A stretch of 14,860 nt of DNA. Origin: JAQUOA01 sp037443785. Its GTDB lineage: Bacteria > Bacteroidota > Ignavibacteria > UBA10030 > UBA8401. Shown in pieces: positions 6,114 through 12,827 of this stretch (the first letter of the stretch is position 1; the number at the start of each line of letters is the position of its first letter). The stretch is taken from assembly GCA_037443785.1 (NCBI GenBank), contig JBBINR010000058.1:1-14860 (forward strand), in the 5' to 3' direction. A program made the translations under genes and the position numbers. Under the pieces are notes generated by a model that worked only from the letters and a program-made list of their open reading frames with translations, did not search any database and was not told where the DNA came from.

Positions 6114-8798
6114 ATGGCTGAACTACCAAAATCGTACAACTCGCAGGAAACAGAAGAAAAGATTTACAAGAACTGGGAATCGAACGGATATTTTCATGCA
6201 CAAGTAAATCCGCAGAAGACTCCATACACCATCGTCATTCCTCCCCCGAACATCACCGGCATTTTGCACATGGGACACATCCTCAATAATACATTGCAGG
6301 ATGTTTTTATCCGGTGGAAACGCATGCAAGGATTTGAAGCGTGCTGGGTTCCTGGCACCGATCATGCCGGTATCGCAACACAAAACGTCGTCGATAAAGC
6401 GCTGCGAAAAGAGGGAACAACGATCCGCGAACTTGGCCGTGAAAAATTTTTAGAACGCGTGTGGGAATGGCGGACGCAATACGGTGGAACGATCAACACA
6501 CAATTGCGCAAGCTTGGCGTGTCATGCGATTGGCAGCGTGAACGGTTTACAATGGATGAAGGACTTTCTAATGCCGTAAAAGAAGTTTTTGTGCGATTGT
6601 TCGATAAAGGATTGATCTACCGGGGAAAATATATTGTCAACTGGTGTCCACGGGAACAAACTGCGCTGAGTGATGATGAAGTAAATTCTGTAGAACGCAA
6701 AGGACATTTATGGTATATCAAATATCCGATTGAACATTCAGTCGAATCAATTATCGTCGCAACGACACGTCCTGAAACGATGCTTGGCGATACTGCGGTT
6801 GCAGTCAATCCGAAAGATGATCGCTACAAACATCTCATTGGAAAGAATGTTGTCCTTCCTCTTGCCAACAGAGTGATTCCGATTGTCGCCGATGATTTTG
6901 TTGAACCGACATTTGGAACAGGCGCGGTAAAAGTAACTCCAGCGCACGATCCGAACGATTATCAAGCCGGCATTCGTTTGAATCTTCCGCAGATTATCAT
7001 TATGGATACTTCAGCGAAGATGAATAAAAACGTTCCGCTGAAATATCAAGGACTTGACCGCTATGAATGCCGCAGAGAAGTATTGCGCGATCTTGAAAAA
7101 GAAAATCTTCTCGTAAAAACTGAAGATCACGTACACAACGTCGGACATTGCTATCGATGCGATACCGTGATCGAGCCGTATCTTTCTGATCAATGGTTTG
7201 TAAAAATGAAACCGCTCGCTGAACCTGCCTTGAAAGTGGTTCTCGATGGAAAAATAAAATTTTATCCGGAACGTTACACAAAAATTTACGAAAACTGGCT
7301 AACCAACATCCGCGATTGGTGCATCTCGCGTCAATTGTGGTGGGGACACAGGGTTCCAGCGTATTATGCTCCAGATGGAAATTTTACTGCAGCGCGATCG
7401 TTGGATGAAGCCTACGAAAAATTAAAAATTAAAAGCCCGAACATAAAGAAGGAAGATATTCGTCAGGATGACGACGTGCTTGATACATGGTTCTCATCAT
7501 GGCTTTGGCCGTTTTCAGTTCACGGGTTTCCAGAACAGACTGACGATCTGAAATATTTTTATCCCACCGATACGCTCGTAACGGCTTCCGATATTATTTT
7601 TTTCTGGGTTGCTCGAATGATCATGGCGGGACTGGAATTCATGGGGGAAGTACCATTCAAGCAAGTCTATTTCAACAGCTTAATCCGCGACGGACAGGGG
7701 CGAAAGATGAGCAAATCGCTCGGCAATTCTCCCGATCCTATTGAAGTGATTGGAACATACGGCGCCGATGCCCTTCGCTTTACCGTGATGTTCCTTGCAC
7801 CGGAAGGTCAGGATGTGCTGTATGAAAATGAGAAATGCGAGATCGGCAGGAACTTCGCAAATAAAATTTGGAATGCCGGAAGATTTTTAATGATGAACCG
7901 GGATCAACTGCCAATTGAAAACGACCAATTAGCAATTGTCGGATCAAAGCCATCTGAAGATCTAACCGATCAATGGATACTTTCGCGATTCAATTCAACA
8001 GTTAAAGACGTTACAAATGCCGTAGAAAATTTTCAAATCGTTGATGCAGTAAAAACACTGTATGATTTCCTTTGGAAAGATTTCTGCGACTGGTATGTTG
8101 AATTCGTGAAGATTCGTTTTCAAGAGTCAAATGATGTCCATTTAAAACGAGCAATCATCAATCGCGCATTGAAGATTTACGAAGAGACATTGAAGCTTCT
8201 TCATCCGTTCATGCCGTTCGTTACCGAAGAAATCTATCAACATCTAGCAGAACGCAAAACCGGCGACACAATTATGCGCGCATCTCTTCCTGCCGTTGAC
8301 ACCACATTGATCGATACAGAGATTGAAACCCAGATGGATTTTTTGCAGAATGTAATTAGCCAAGTACGAACGATCAGAAGTGAAATGAATATTCCACCTT
8401 CGAAGACAATAGATTTTGTTGCAAGCTGCAACGATTTTGACAAACAGACATTGCTTGAAAACAATAGAAATCTTTTGCAGAAGCTCTGCAAACTGGAAAG
8501 CATTTCAATTGGAACGGCGTTGCCGAAACCGGGATATTCTGCAAGTTCCGTGGTAAAAGGACAGGAAATCTTTGTTCCGCTCAAAGGCTTGATTGATGTC
8601 GATGTAGAGCGAGAACGGCTGCAAAAGGAAATCGATCGTCTGGAAGGACAACTTAAAGGTGTGATGGCAAAACTGACGAACCAAAGTTTTGTCGGGAAAG
8701 CGCCTGCCGATGTCATTGAAAAAGAAAAATCAAAACAGCAGAATTTCCAACAGACAATTGAAAAACTAAAAATCAATCTGGAGCAGCTGGTTGGCTAA
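6114..8798 (+). CDS. valS: Valyl-tRNA synthetase
   Basis: ValS charges tRNA-Val and edits mischarged Thr. The 894 residues are full length. Class I signatures: PPPNITGILHMGH with the HIGH-type motif at 52-55, and KMSKS at 531-535 within GRKMSKSLGN. The editing (CP1) domain carries TTRPETMLGDTAVAV and the segment GTGAVKVTPAHDPND. The anticodon-binding domain follows, and the last ~70 residues form the ValS-type C-terminal coiled-coil arm (VDVERERLQKEIDRLEGQL onward). The ATG at 6114 has no obvious SD. A 124-base gap separates it from the cyclic-nucleotide-binding gene, and I see no strong terminator in that gap. The last codons overlap the proposed TTG start of pabBC. Confidence 0.97.
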   Translation: MAELPKSYNSQETEEKIYKNWESNGYFHAQVNPQKTPYTIVIPPPNITGILHMGHILNNTLQDVFIRWKRMQGFEACWVPGTDHAGIATQNVVDKALRKEGTTIRELGREKFLERVWEWRTQYGGTINTQLRKLGVSCDWQRERFTMDEGLSNAVKEVFVRLFDKGLIYRGKYIVNWCPREQTALSDDEVNSVERKGHLWYIKYPIEHSVESIIVATTRPETMLGDTAVAVNPKDDRYKHLIGKNVVLPLANRVIPIVADDFVEPTFGTGAVKVTPAHDPNDYQAGIRLNLPQIIIMDTSAKMNKNVPLKYQGLDRYECRREVLRDLEKENLLVKTEDHVHNVGHCYRCDTVIEPYLSDQWFVKMKPLAEPALKVVLDGKIKFYPERYTKIYENWLTNIRDWCISRQLWWGHRVPAYYAPDGNFTAARSLDEAYEKLKIKSPNIKKEDIRQDDDVLDTWFSSWLWPFSVHGFPEQTDDLKYFYPTDTLVTASDIIFFWVARMIMAGLEFMGEVPFKQVYFNSLIRDGQGRKMSKSLGNSPDPIEVIGTYGADALRFTVMFLAPEGQDVLYENEKCEIGRNFANKIWNAGRFLMMNRDQLPIENDQLAIVGSKPSEDLTDQWILSRFNSTVKDVTNAVENFQIVDAVKTLYDFLWKDFCDWYVEFVKIRFQESNDVHLKRAIINRALKIYEETLKLLHPFMPFVTEEIYQHLAERKTGDTIMRASLPAVDTTLIDTEIETQMDFLQNVISQVRTIRSEMNIPPSKTIDFVASCNDFDKQTLLENNRNLLQKLCKLESISIGTALPKPGYSASSVVKGQEIFVPLKGLIDVDVERERLQKEIDRLEGQLKGVMAKLTNQSFVGKAPADVIEKEKSKQQNFQQTIEKLKINLEQLVG

Positions 8799-10614
8799 TT
8801 TTTCCGAACAACAAAAGCACGGTCGAGCGATTGATCGTGCTTTTTTATTGGAAAAAATTCAAACACTCAATAGTGTCTTGCTTGAATCATCGCTCCAGGA
8901 TGATCTCAACAAAAAGAATCTGCTTTTTACAGAGCCAATAGAAATTCTCACCGCTACTACCCTTGATGAAATTCCTGCGGTTTTTGAAAAGATAGAAAAG
9001 TTTATCGCTCAAAAGAAATTCATCGCTGGGTATTTTACGTATGAATGCGGGTATCATTTCGAAAAGATTGTCCCCTCCTTTGAAAGCAAAACTTTGCAGC
9101 CGTTACTATGGCTTGGGATTTACGAAGCTGCTGTTGCTATTCCAAAAGAAACATTGGATTCAATTGAACATTTGCCAGTGATAATCCAAAATCCGAATTT
9201 CAAAATCGATAAAAAGGATTACGCACAAAAAATTTTTCAATTAAAAGATTACATTACAAACGGCGATACCTATCAGGTAAATTTCACTGATCGATTTGAA
9301 TTTGAAACAAAAGATTCAGCAATCGATCTTTATTTTTCATTAAGAAATAAGCAACACGTGCCCTATTCTGCACTTGTTAACACTGAATTTGGCCACATCC
9401 TCTCCTTCTCGCCCGAATTGTTTTTTCGATGCAAAGAAAAGTCAATCACAACCAAGCCGATGAAAGGAACGTGCAGGCGGGGTAAAACACTTCAGGAAGA
9501 TGATGAACTTTCATCGTGGCTTTATAACGATGAAAAGAATCGAAGCGAGAATTTAATGATTGTCGATTTATTGCGAAACGATATCGGAAGAATTTGTGAG
9601 TCAGGTTCGGTACAAGTTACCAATATGTTTGCCGTGGAAAGATATGAGACCGTTTTGCAAATGACGTCAACAGTCATCGGTAAGTTAAAGGAAAACATTT
9701 CTTACTACGAAATATTTAAATCACTCTTCCCCTGCGGATCAGTAACTGGTGCGCCGAAAATTCGCACAATGCAGATCATCCATGAACAAGAACAGCATCA
9801 ACGCGGCGTTTATTGCGGTGCAATTGGATATTTTTCTCCTAATGATGAAACAGTATTTAATGTAGGAATCAGGACGATTGAGGTGCACAACAATATTGGA
9901 ACTATGGGCGTTGGCAGCGGAATTGTGTTTGACTCAATTCCCGAAAAAGAGTTTGAAGAGTGCACTCTTAAAGCAAATTTCCTGTTGTCCAAGACTCCAG
10001 ACTTTCAACTTCTTGAAACGCTCCTTTGGAACGGAAACTATGCTTTCCTTCGTCAACATCTCGATAGATTGGAATCTTCAGCCGAATATTTTTTTATTTT
10101 TTTTGACAAAAAAAAGATTATCGAAGCTTTAGATACAGAACAAAAAAAATTTCAACGGGGAAAACAGTATCGCATTCGATTTTTGTATTCTCGGGATGGA
10201 AATCTCAATATCGAATCGAAAGAATTCATTCCAACATTTAGTTCTTCGATGATAAAAATTGCAGAAGAGCGAAGCAATTCAAATGATCCTTTCTATTTTC
10301 ATAAAACAACTTTCCGCCCGCTGTACGATAAATATTTTCACAGGTCAATCGCAGAAAAGGTTGCCGATTATATTTTTCTGAATGAACGAAATGAAATCAC
10401 CGAAGGAACTTATACCAATATTTTCGTCAAAAAAAACAACGAACTTCTAACTCCGCCAATTTCATCAGGATTGCTGGATGGAATTTATCGCCGCTATCTT
10501 TTAGAGACAATGCCAAATGCAAAAGAAAGTGTGCTTTATACTGAAGATATACAGACTGCTGATGAAATCTATCTCTGCAATTCAGTCAGAGGAATGCATC
10601 GTGTTACGCTTTAG
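8791..10614 (+). CDS. pabB-pabC: Aminodeoxychorismate synthase component I fused to 4-amino-4-deoxychorismate lyase
   Basis: A 607-residue fusion that makes p-aminobenzoate for folate from chorismate. Residues ~1-400 are PabB: YECGYHFE (84-91), PMKGTCRRG with catalytic Lys225, RSENLMIVDLLRNDIGR (251-267), GSVTGAPK (316-323), and GAIGYFSPNDETVFNVGIRT. Residues ~407-607 are PabC (PLP fold type IV lyase): LLETLLWNG, HKTTFRPLYD with PLP Lys505, NERNEITEGTYTNIF with Glu538, and PISSGLLDGIYRR. No glutaminase (PabA) is fused or nearby, so ammonia must come from a PabA elsewhere. The proposed start is TTG at 8791, overlapping the valS end by 8 bases, with GGAG 7 bases upstream. A TTG at 8848 is an alternative without an SD. 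The family core begins near residue 28, so the true start lies between these. A hairpin overlaps this region. Confidence 0.93.
   Translation: MANFSEQQKHGRAIDRAFLLEKIQTLNSVLLESSLQDDLNKKNLLFTEPIEILTATTLDEIPAVFEKIEKFIAQKKFIAGYFTYECGYHFEKIVPSFESKTLQPLLWLGIYEAAVAIPKETLDSIEHLPVIIQNPNFKIDKKDYAQKIFQLKDYITNGDTYQVNFTDRFEFETKDSAIDLYFSLRNKQHVPYSALVNTEFGHILSFSPELFFRCKEKSITTKPMKGTCRRGKTLQEDDELSSWLYNDEKNRSENLMIVDLLRNDIGRICESGSVQVTNMFAVERYETVLQMTSTVIGKLKENISYYEIFKSLFPCGSVTGAPKIRTMQIIHEQEQHQRGVYCGAIGYFSPNDETVFNVGIRTIEVHNNIGTMGVGSGIVFDSIPEKEFEECTLKANFLLSKTPDFQLLETLLWNGNYAFLRQHLDRLESSAEYFFIFFDKKKIIEALDTEQKKFQRGKQYRIRFLYSRDGNLNIESKEFIPTFSSSMIKIAEERSNSNDPFYFHKTTFRPLYDKYFHRSIAEKVADYIFLNERNEITEGTYTNIFVKKNNELLTPPISSGLLDGIYRRYLLETMPNAKESVLYTEDIQTADEIYLCNSVRGMHRVTL
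8813..8846 (+). terminator. Terminator-like hairpin with T-run inside the 5' end of pabBC
   Basis: AAAAGCACGGTC (8813-8824) pairs with GATCGTGCTTTT (8833-8844), with one G-T pair and an 8-base loop, followed by further T residues to 8846. It has intrinsic-terminator form and lies 14 bases after the valS stop, but also inside the first codons of pabBC. It could end valS transcripts, or act as an attenuator that pabBC-translating ribosomes melt. Confidence 0.5.
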
Positions 10615-10637
10615 AAATTTTCGAAACTGCGTGATTA

Positions 10638-10667
10638 CATTGAAATTTGTATTTTTCATTGAAATTT
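10638..10667 (+). repeat. Short direct repeat, two copies of CATTGAAATTT
   Basis: An 11-base sequence occurs at 10638-10648 and 10657-10667, 19 bases apart start to start, in the gap after pabBC. It straddles the beginning of the T9SS sorting-domain remnant. The 19-base offset is not a multiple of three, so a local duplication here would have shifted that reading frame. A regulatory role is possible but nothing supports it. Confidence 0.5.
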
Positions 10668-10831
10668 TTTGATATTATGGCAAAGGAGATTGTGATTTCA
10701 TCAGATGGAATTAGAACGGAAGGAAATTATTCCGTATCTTTTGATGCCCATTTGGTTCCTTCTGGAATCTGCTTTCACCGGCTAACAGCAGAAAGTTCTT
10801 CGACAACAAAAAATTGATGATACAGAAATGA
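10644..10831 (+). pseudogene. Degenerate T9SS type A C-terminal sorting domain (orphan remnant)
   Basis: Too short for routine gene calling. Reading from 10644 gives NLYFSLKFFDIMAKEIV, then GNYSVSFDAHLVPSGICFHR, then LTAESSSTTKN and a TGA at 10815. This follows the Por secretion tail pattern known from Ignavibacteria: (V/S)LKV(Y/F)DILGKEV, G-x-Y-x-V-x-F-D-A-x-x-L-P-S-G-(V/I)-Y-F-Y-R-L, T-x-T-K-K-(M/L). At the run of six A (10808-10813) a one-base shift gives TTKKLMIQK and a TGA at 10829, which is exactly how such tails end. A TGA at 10641 blocks the frame on the left, and the usual NPFNP motif and passenger are absent. Hence a fossil with at least two lesions. An ATG at 10677 opens a 46-codon frame, but nothing suggests that it is used. 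Its restored stop overlaps the deoC ATG. Confidence 0.7.
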
Positions 10832-11703
10832 ATAAACATGATCTCATAGAGCAGCTCATTGCAGAAATGATCAAGGAAACTTCATCGGACCATCAATGCC
10901 TTTGCAAAGACGGCGTATGCTCAGATGGACACTGCATTGTTCACAACAAAGAAGGTGTGAAGAGCATTGTTGATCATGGAGCATCGAGAATTACAGCGGG
11001 AGTAGGCTTTGAAAAAGAAGGCAGCATCGAACCGAATCTGGCAAAGATGATCGATCACACGCTGTTAAAACCGGATGCAACCGTGCAGCAGATTGAGCAG
11101 TTATGCGCTGAAGCAAAAAAATTTCAATTTGCGAGTGTATGTATTAACCCGTCCTATGTTCCTCTCTGCGCGAAGCTGTTGAAAGATACGTCAGTTCAAG
11201 TGTGCACGGTGATTGGATTCCCTCTGGGAGCAACGACATCAGAAACTAAAGCAGCAGAAACTGAGGATGTTATTCGCAGCGGTGCTACTGAAGTTGATAT
11301 GGTAATCAATGTCGGAAGATTAAAGTCCAAAGATTATGCTTATGTCGAGCACGATATTTTTTCTGTCATTCAGGTGGCAAAAAAACATGGAATGTTGTCC
11401 AAAGTAATCATCGAAACCGGATTATTAACGGATGATGAAAAAGTTATCGCCTGCATGCTTGCAAAGCGAGCAGGGGCAGATTTTGTGAAAACGTCAACCG
11501 GATTTTCTAAAGGAGGCGCAACGGCGAGCGACATTGCTTTGATGCGTTATGTTGTCGGGAGCGCAATGGGAGTAAAAGCGTCCGGCGGAGTGCGCACACG
11601 CGAAGATGCACTGAAAATGGTTGCGAGTGGAGCAGATAGAATCGGCGCAAGTGCGTCAGTAGCAATTGCCGGCGGCGCAACAACTCAAGGAGGCGGTTAT
11701 TAG
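10828..11703 (+). CDS. deoC: Deoxyribose-phosphate aldolase with cysteine-bearing N-terminal extension
   Basis: DeoC reversibly cleaves 2-deoxyribose-5-phosphate to glyceraldehyde-3-phosphate and acetaldehyde in deoxynucleoside catabolism. The TIM-barrel core runs from IDHTLLKPDAT (75-85) to the end. The Schiff-base lysine is Lys221 in DFVKTSTG, the relay lysine Lys250 in GVKASGGVRT, and the catalytic Asp157 lies in EVDMVINVG. A ~70-residue extension precedes the core. It contains C24, C26, C31 and C36 (QCLCKDGVCSDGHC) followed by GASRITAGVGF. Similar extensions occur, from memory, in some DeoC proteins of related phyla. The cysteines could bind a metal; this is inference. The ATG at 10828 lacks an SD; ATG 10867 would keep the cysteine cluster. 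The C-terminal GGGY is coded by the SD of the next gene. Confidence 0.94.
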   Translation: MNKHDLIEQLIAEMIKETSSDHQCLCKDGVCSDGHCIVHNKEGVKSIVDHGASRITAGVGFEKEGSIEPNLAKMIDHTLLKPDATVQQIEQLCAEAKKFQFASVCINPSYVPLCAKLLKDTSVQVCTVIGFPLGATTSETKAAETEDVIRSGATEVDMVINVGRLKSKDYAYVEHDIFSVIQVAKKHGMLSKVIIETGLLTDDEKVIACMLAKRAGADFVKTSTGFSKGGATASDIALMRYVVGSAMGVKASGGVRTREDALKMVASGADRIGASASVAIAGGATTQGGGY

Positions 11704-12232
11704 ACATTGGTATTCTATAGTGGCATTATTAATGATCGCAGCGCTTGTTGCTGGAGGGTGTTCGTCATCCGAAAAGACAACGGAAGATGATGAATTGGTT
11801 TATTCTGAGAGCGATGCATCAGCGACACAAGAGACACACCCAAGTTCTTTACAGGAAACAAGAGCGGCATATTCGAAAAATTCCCGTCCCCGACAATTCC
11901 ATGTTCAAGCAGATACACTCAGTGCAACCAGACGGAAAAAAGGGACTAGCAACAACAGATCCATCGAAGTTCGTCAATCAGCTCAAAAAAAATATTATTC
12001 AATTCAAATCGGTGCATTTAGATTAGAAAGTAATGTTGCGCATAATAAGCAGCTTCTGGAAAAACGGTTCAAACAGCCAGTAATTATTTTCTATGAAGGC
12101 GGAATAAAAATGACACGCATGTGCCTTGGAAATTTTCCGACAAAACATGCGGCAAATACTTTCCTCGCGTCGATGAAAGAACAATACCCTAAAGATTACA
12201 CAACAGCGTGGGTTGCAGAACTTACAAAATGA
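11666..12232 (+). CDS. SPOR-domain lipoprotein
   Basis: An envelope lipoprotein with a C-terminal SPOR domain, a fold that binds glycan strands lacking stem peptides at division septa. Numbered from the TTG at 11666 it has 188 residues: a hydrophobic helix at about 17-29 with lipobox VAGGC (Cys32), a Ser/Thr- and charge-rich linker (33-107), and SPOR at about 108-186 (YYSIQIGAFRLESNVAH, RMCLGNFPTKHAAN, AWVAEL). The start is uncertain. TTG 11666 has no SD. AAGGAGG at 11687-11693 sits 5 bases before an in-frame ATT at 11699, which would give the compact signal MRHWYSIVALLMIAALVAGGC minus its last residues' context. GTG 11720 would leave a signal with no basic residue. It overlaps the 3' end of deoC if TTG or ATT is used. 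Its stop overlaps the next ATG (ATGA), so the two SPOR proteins are probably made together. Confidence 0.85.
   Translation: MPAAQQLKEAVIRHWYSIVALLMIAALVAGGCSSSEKTTEDDELVYSESDASATQETHPSSLQETRAAYSKNSRPRQFHVQADTLSATRRKKGTSNNRSIEVRQSAQKKYYSIQIGAFRLESNVAHNKQLLEKRFKQPVIIFYEGGIKMTRMCLGNFPTKHAANTFLASMKEQYPKDYTTAWVAELTK
11687..11693 (+). promoter_or_regulatory. Strong Shine-Dalgarno sequence placed for an ATT codon
   Basis: AAGGAGG lies inside the last deoC codons. Five bases downstream is ATT at 11699, in frame with the SPOR lipoprotein; no ATG, GTG or TTG lies at proper distance in that frame. It is the strongest SD in the window, which suggests initiation at ATT or an error in the base call there. 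Confidence 0.5.
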
Positions 12233-12789
12233 AAAGAGAACAAACATTTTTTGTTATCAAAATTTTGCTTTTTGTAGTGATAATAGTCCCGTCTTTTGGC
12301 ACAATAGTGCTGGCACAAAGCATCATCGACTCTTCTGGATATCCGTCATTGCGGAAAGAAAAGCTCAGTACATTTGAACGGTCGTTTAAACCTTCGTTCT
12401 ACGATAATGAAGTGTATTTATTCCGAAAAACAGACACAGCGAAAATATTTGGTACAGCAATCGATCAGATAACCAGTGCTCCGCCGGAAACATTGCAGGG
12501 ATTCCGTGTTCAACTGCTTTCAACAACGAATTATGAAGAAGCATCTTCTCTTCGCAACGCACTTACGGTAACATATCCGCAGCTTTGGATTTATAACGTT
12601 TATGAAACTCCGTCGTATAAAATACGCGCCGGGGATTTTGTCAATAGATCAGAAGCTCAAACACTGTTAGAAAAACTGCAAAGGGAAGGTTATAGAACTG
12701 CGTGGATCGTTCCTGACAATGTCATTATCAATCAACCTCCAAAACCTCCTCTTCCGGAACCAATTGACAGCACATCTGTCGGGAAGTAG
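12229..12789 (+). CDS. Exported SPOR-domain protein
   Basis: A 186-residue exported protein, the second SPOR-domain gene in tandem. A cleavable signal or N-terminal anchor lies at 1-30 (MKREQTFFVIKILLFVVIIV then a VLAQS cleavage-like site), with no lipobox Cys. A linker spans 31-88. The SPOR-like domain runs at about 89-164: GFRVQLLSTTNYEEASSLRN, IYNVYETPSYKIRAGDFVNRSEAQ, EGYRTAWIVPD. A proline-rich tail follows (QPPKPPLPEP). The second half, with YKIRAGDF and spacing typical of SPOR repeats, supports the call. The ATG at 12229 is chosen because it overlaps the upstream stop in ATGA form and starts a good signal peptide; the in-frame ATG at 12208 adds only seven residues. Likely periplasmic, acting in the envelope or at the division site alongside the preceding lipoprotein. 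Confidence 0.85.
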   Translation: MKREQTFFVIKILLFVVIIVPSFGTIVLAQSIIDSSGYPSLRKEKLSTFERSFKPSFYDNEVYLFRKTDTAKIFGTAIDQITSAPPETLQGFRVQLLSTTNYEEASSLRNALTVTYPQLWIYNVYETPSYKIRAGDFVNRSEAQTLLEKLQREGYRTAWIVPDNVIINQPPKPPLPEPIDSTSVGK

Positions 12790-12794
12790 ATCGT

Positions 12795-12827
12795 TTTTTT
12801 AAGTAAGTTTTTCCTTTACTTAAAAAA
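12795..12827. terminator. AT-only inverted repeat between convergent genes
   Basis: TTTTTTAAGTAA (12795-12806) is the exact reverse complement of TTACTTAAAAAA (12816-12827), with a 9-base loop. It lies between the second SPOR gene and the Ig-like lipoprotein gene and contains the stop codon of the latter. The stem is almost entirely A-T and lacks a separate T-run, so it is at best a weak bidirectional terminator. Confidence 0.35.

Noticed and set aside
8237..8776. 179-codon open frame on the minus strand
   Set aside because: It is fully antisense to the ValS C-terminal region, is rich in Ser/Phe/Cys, and has no domain pattern; a shadow of the real gene.
10808..10814. Programmed -1 frameshift site
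   Set aside because: The surrounding gene is already truncated and stopped upstream, so there is no intact product to regulate; a homopolymer deletion or read error is simpler.
10677..10817. 46-codon small protein in the pabBC-deoC gap as a functional gene
   Set aside because: Similarity to the sorting domain continues upstream of its ATG and downstream in another frame, and it has no SD; best explained as a pseudogene remnant.
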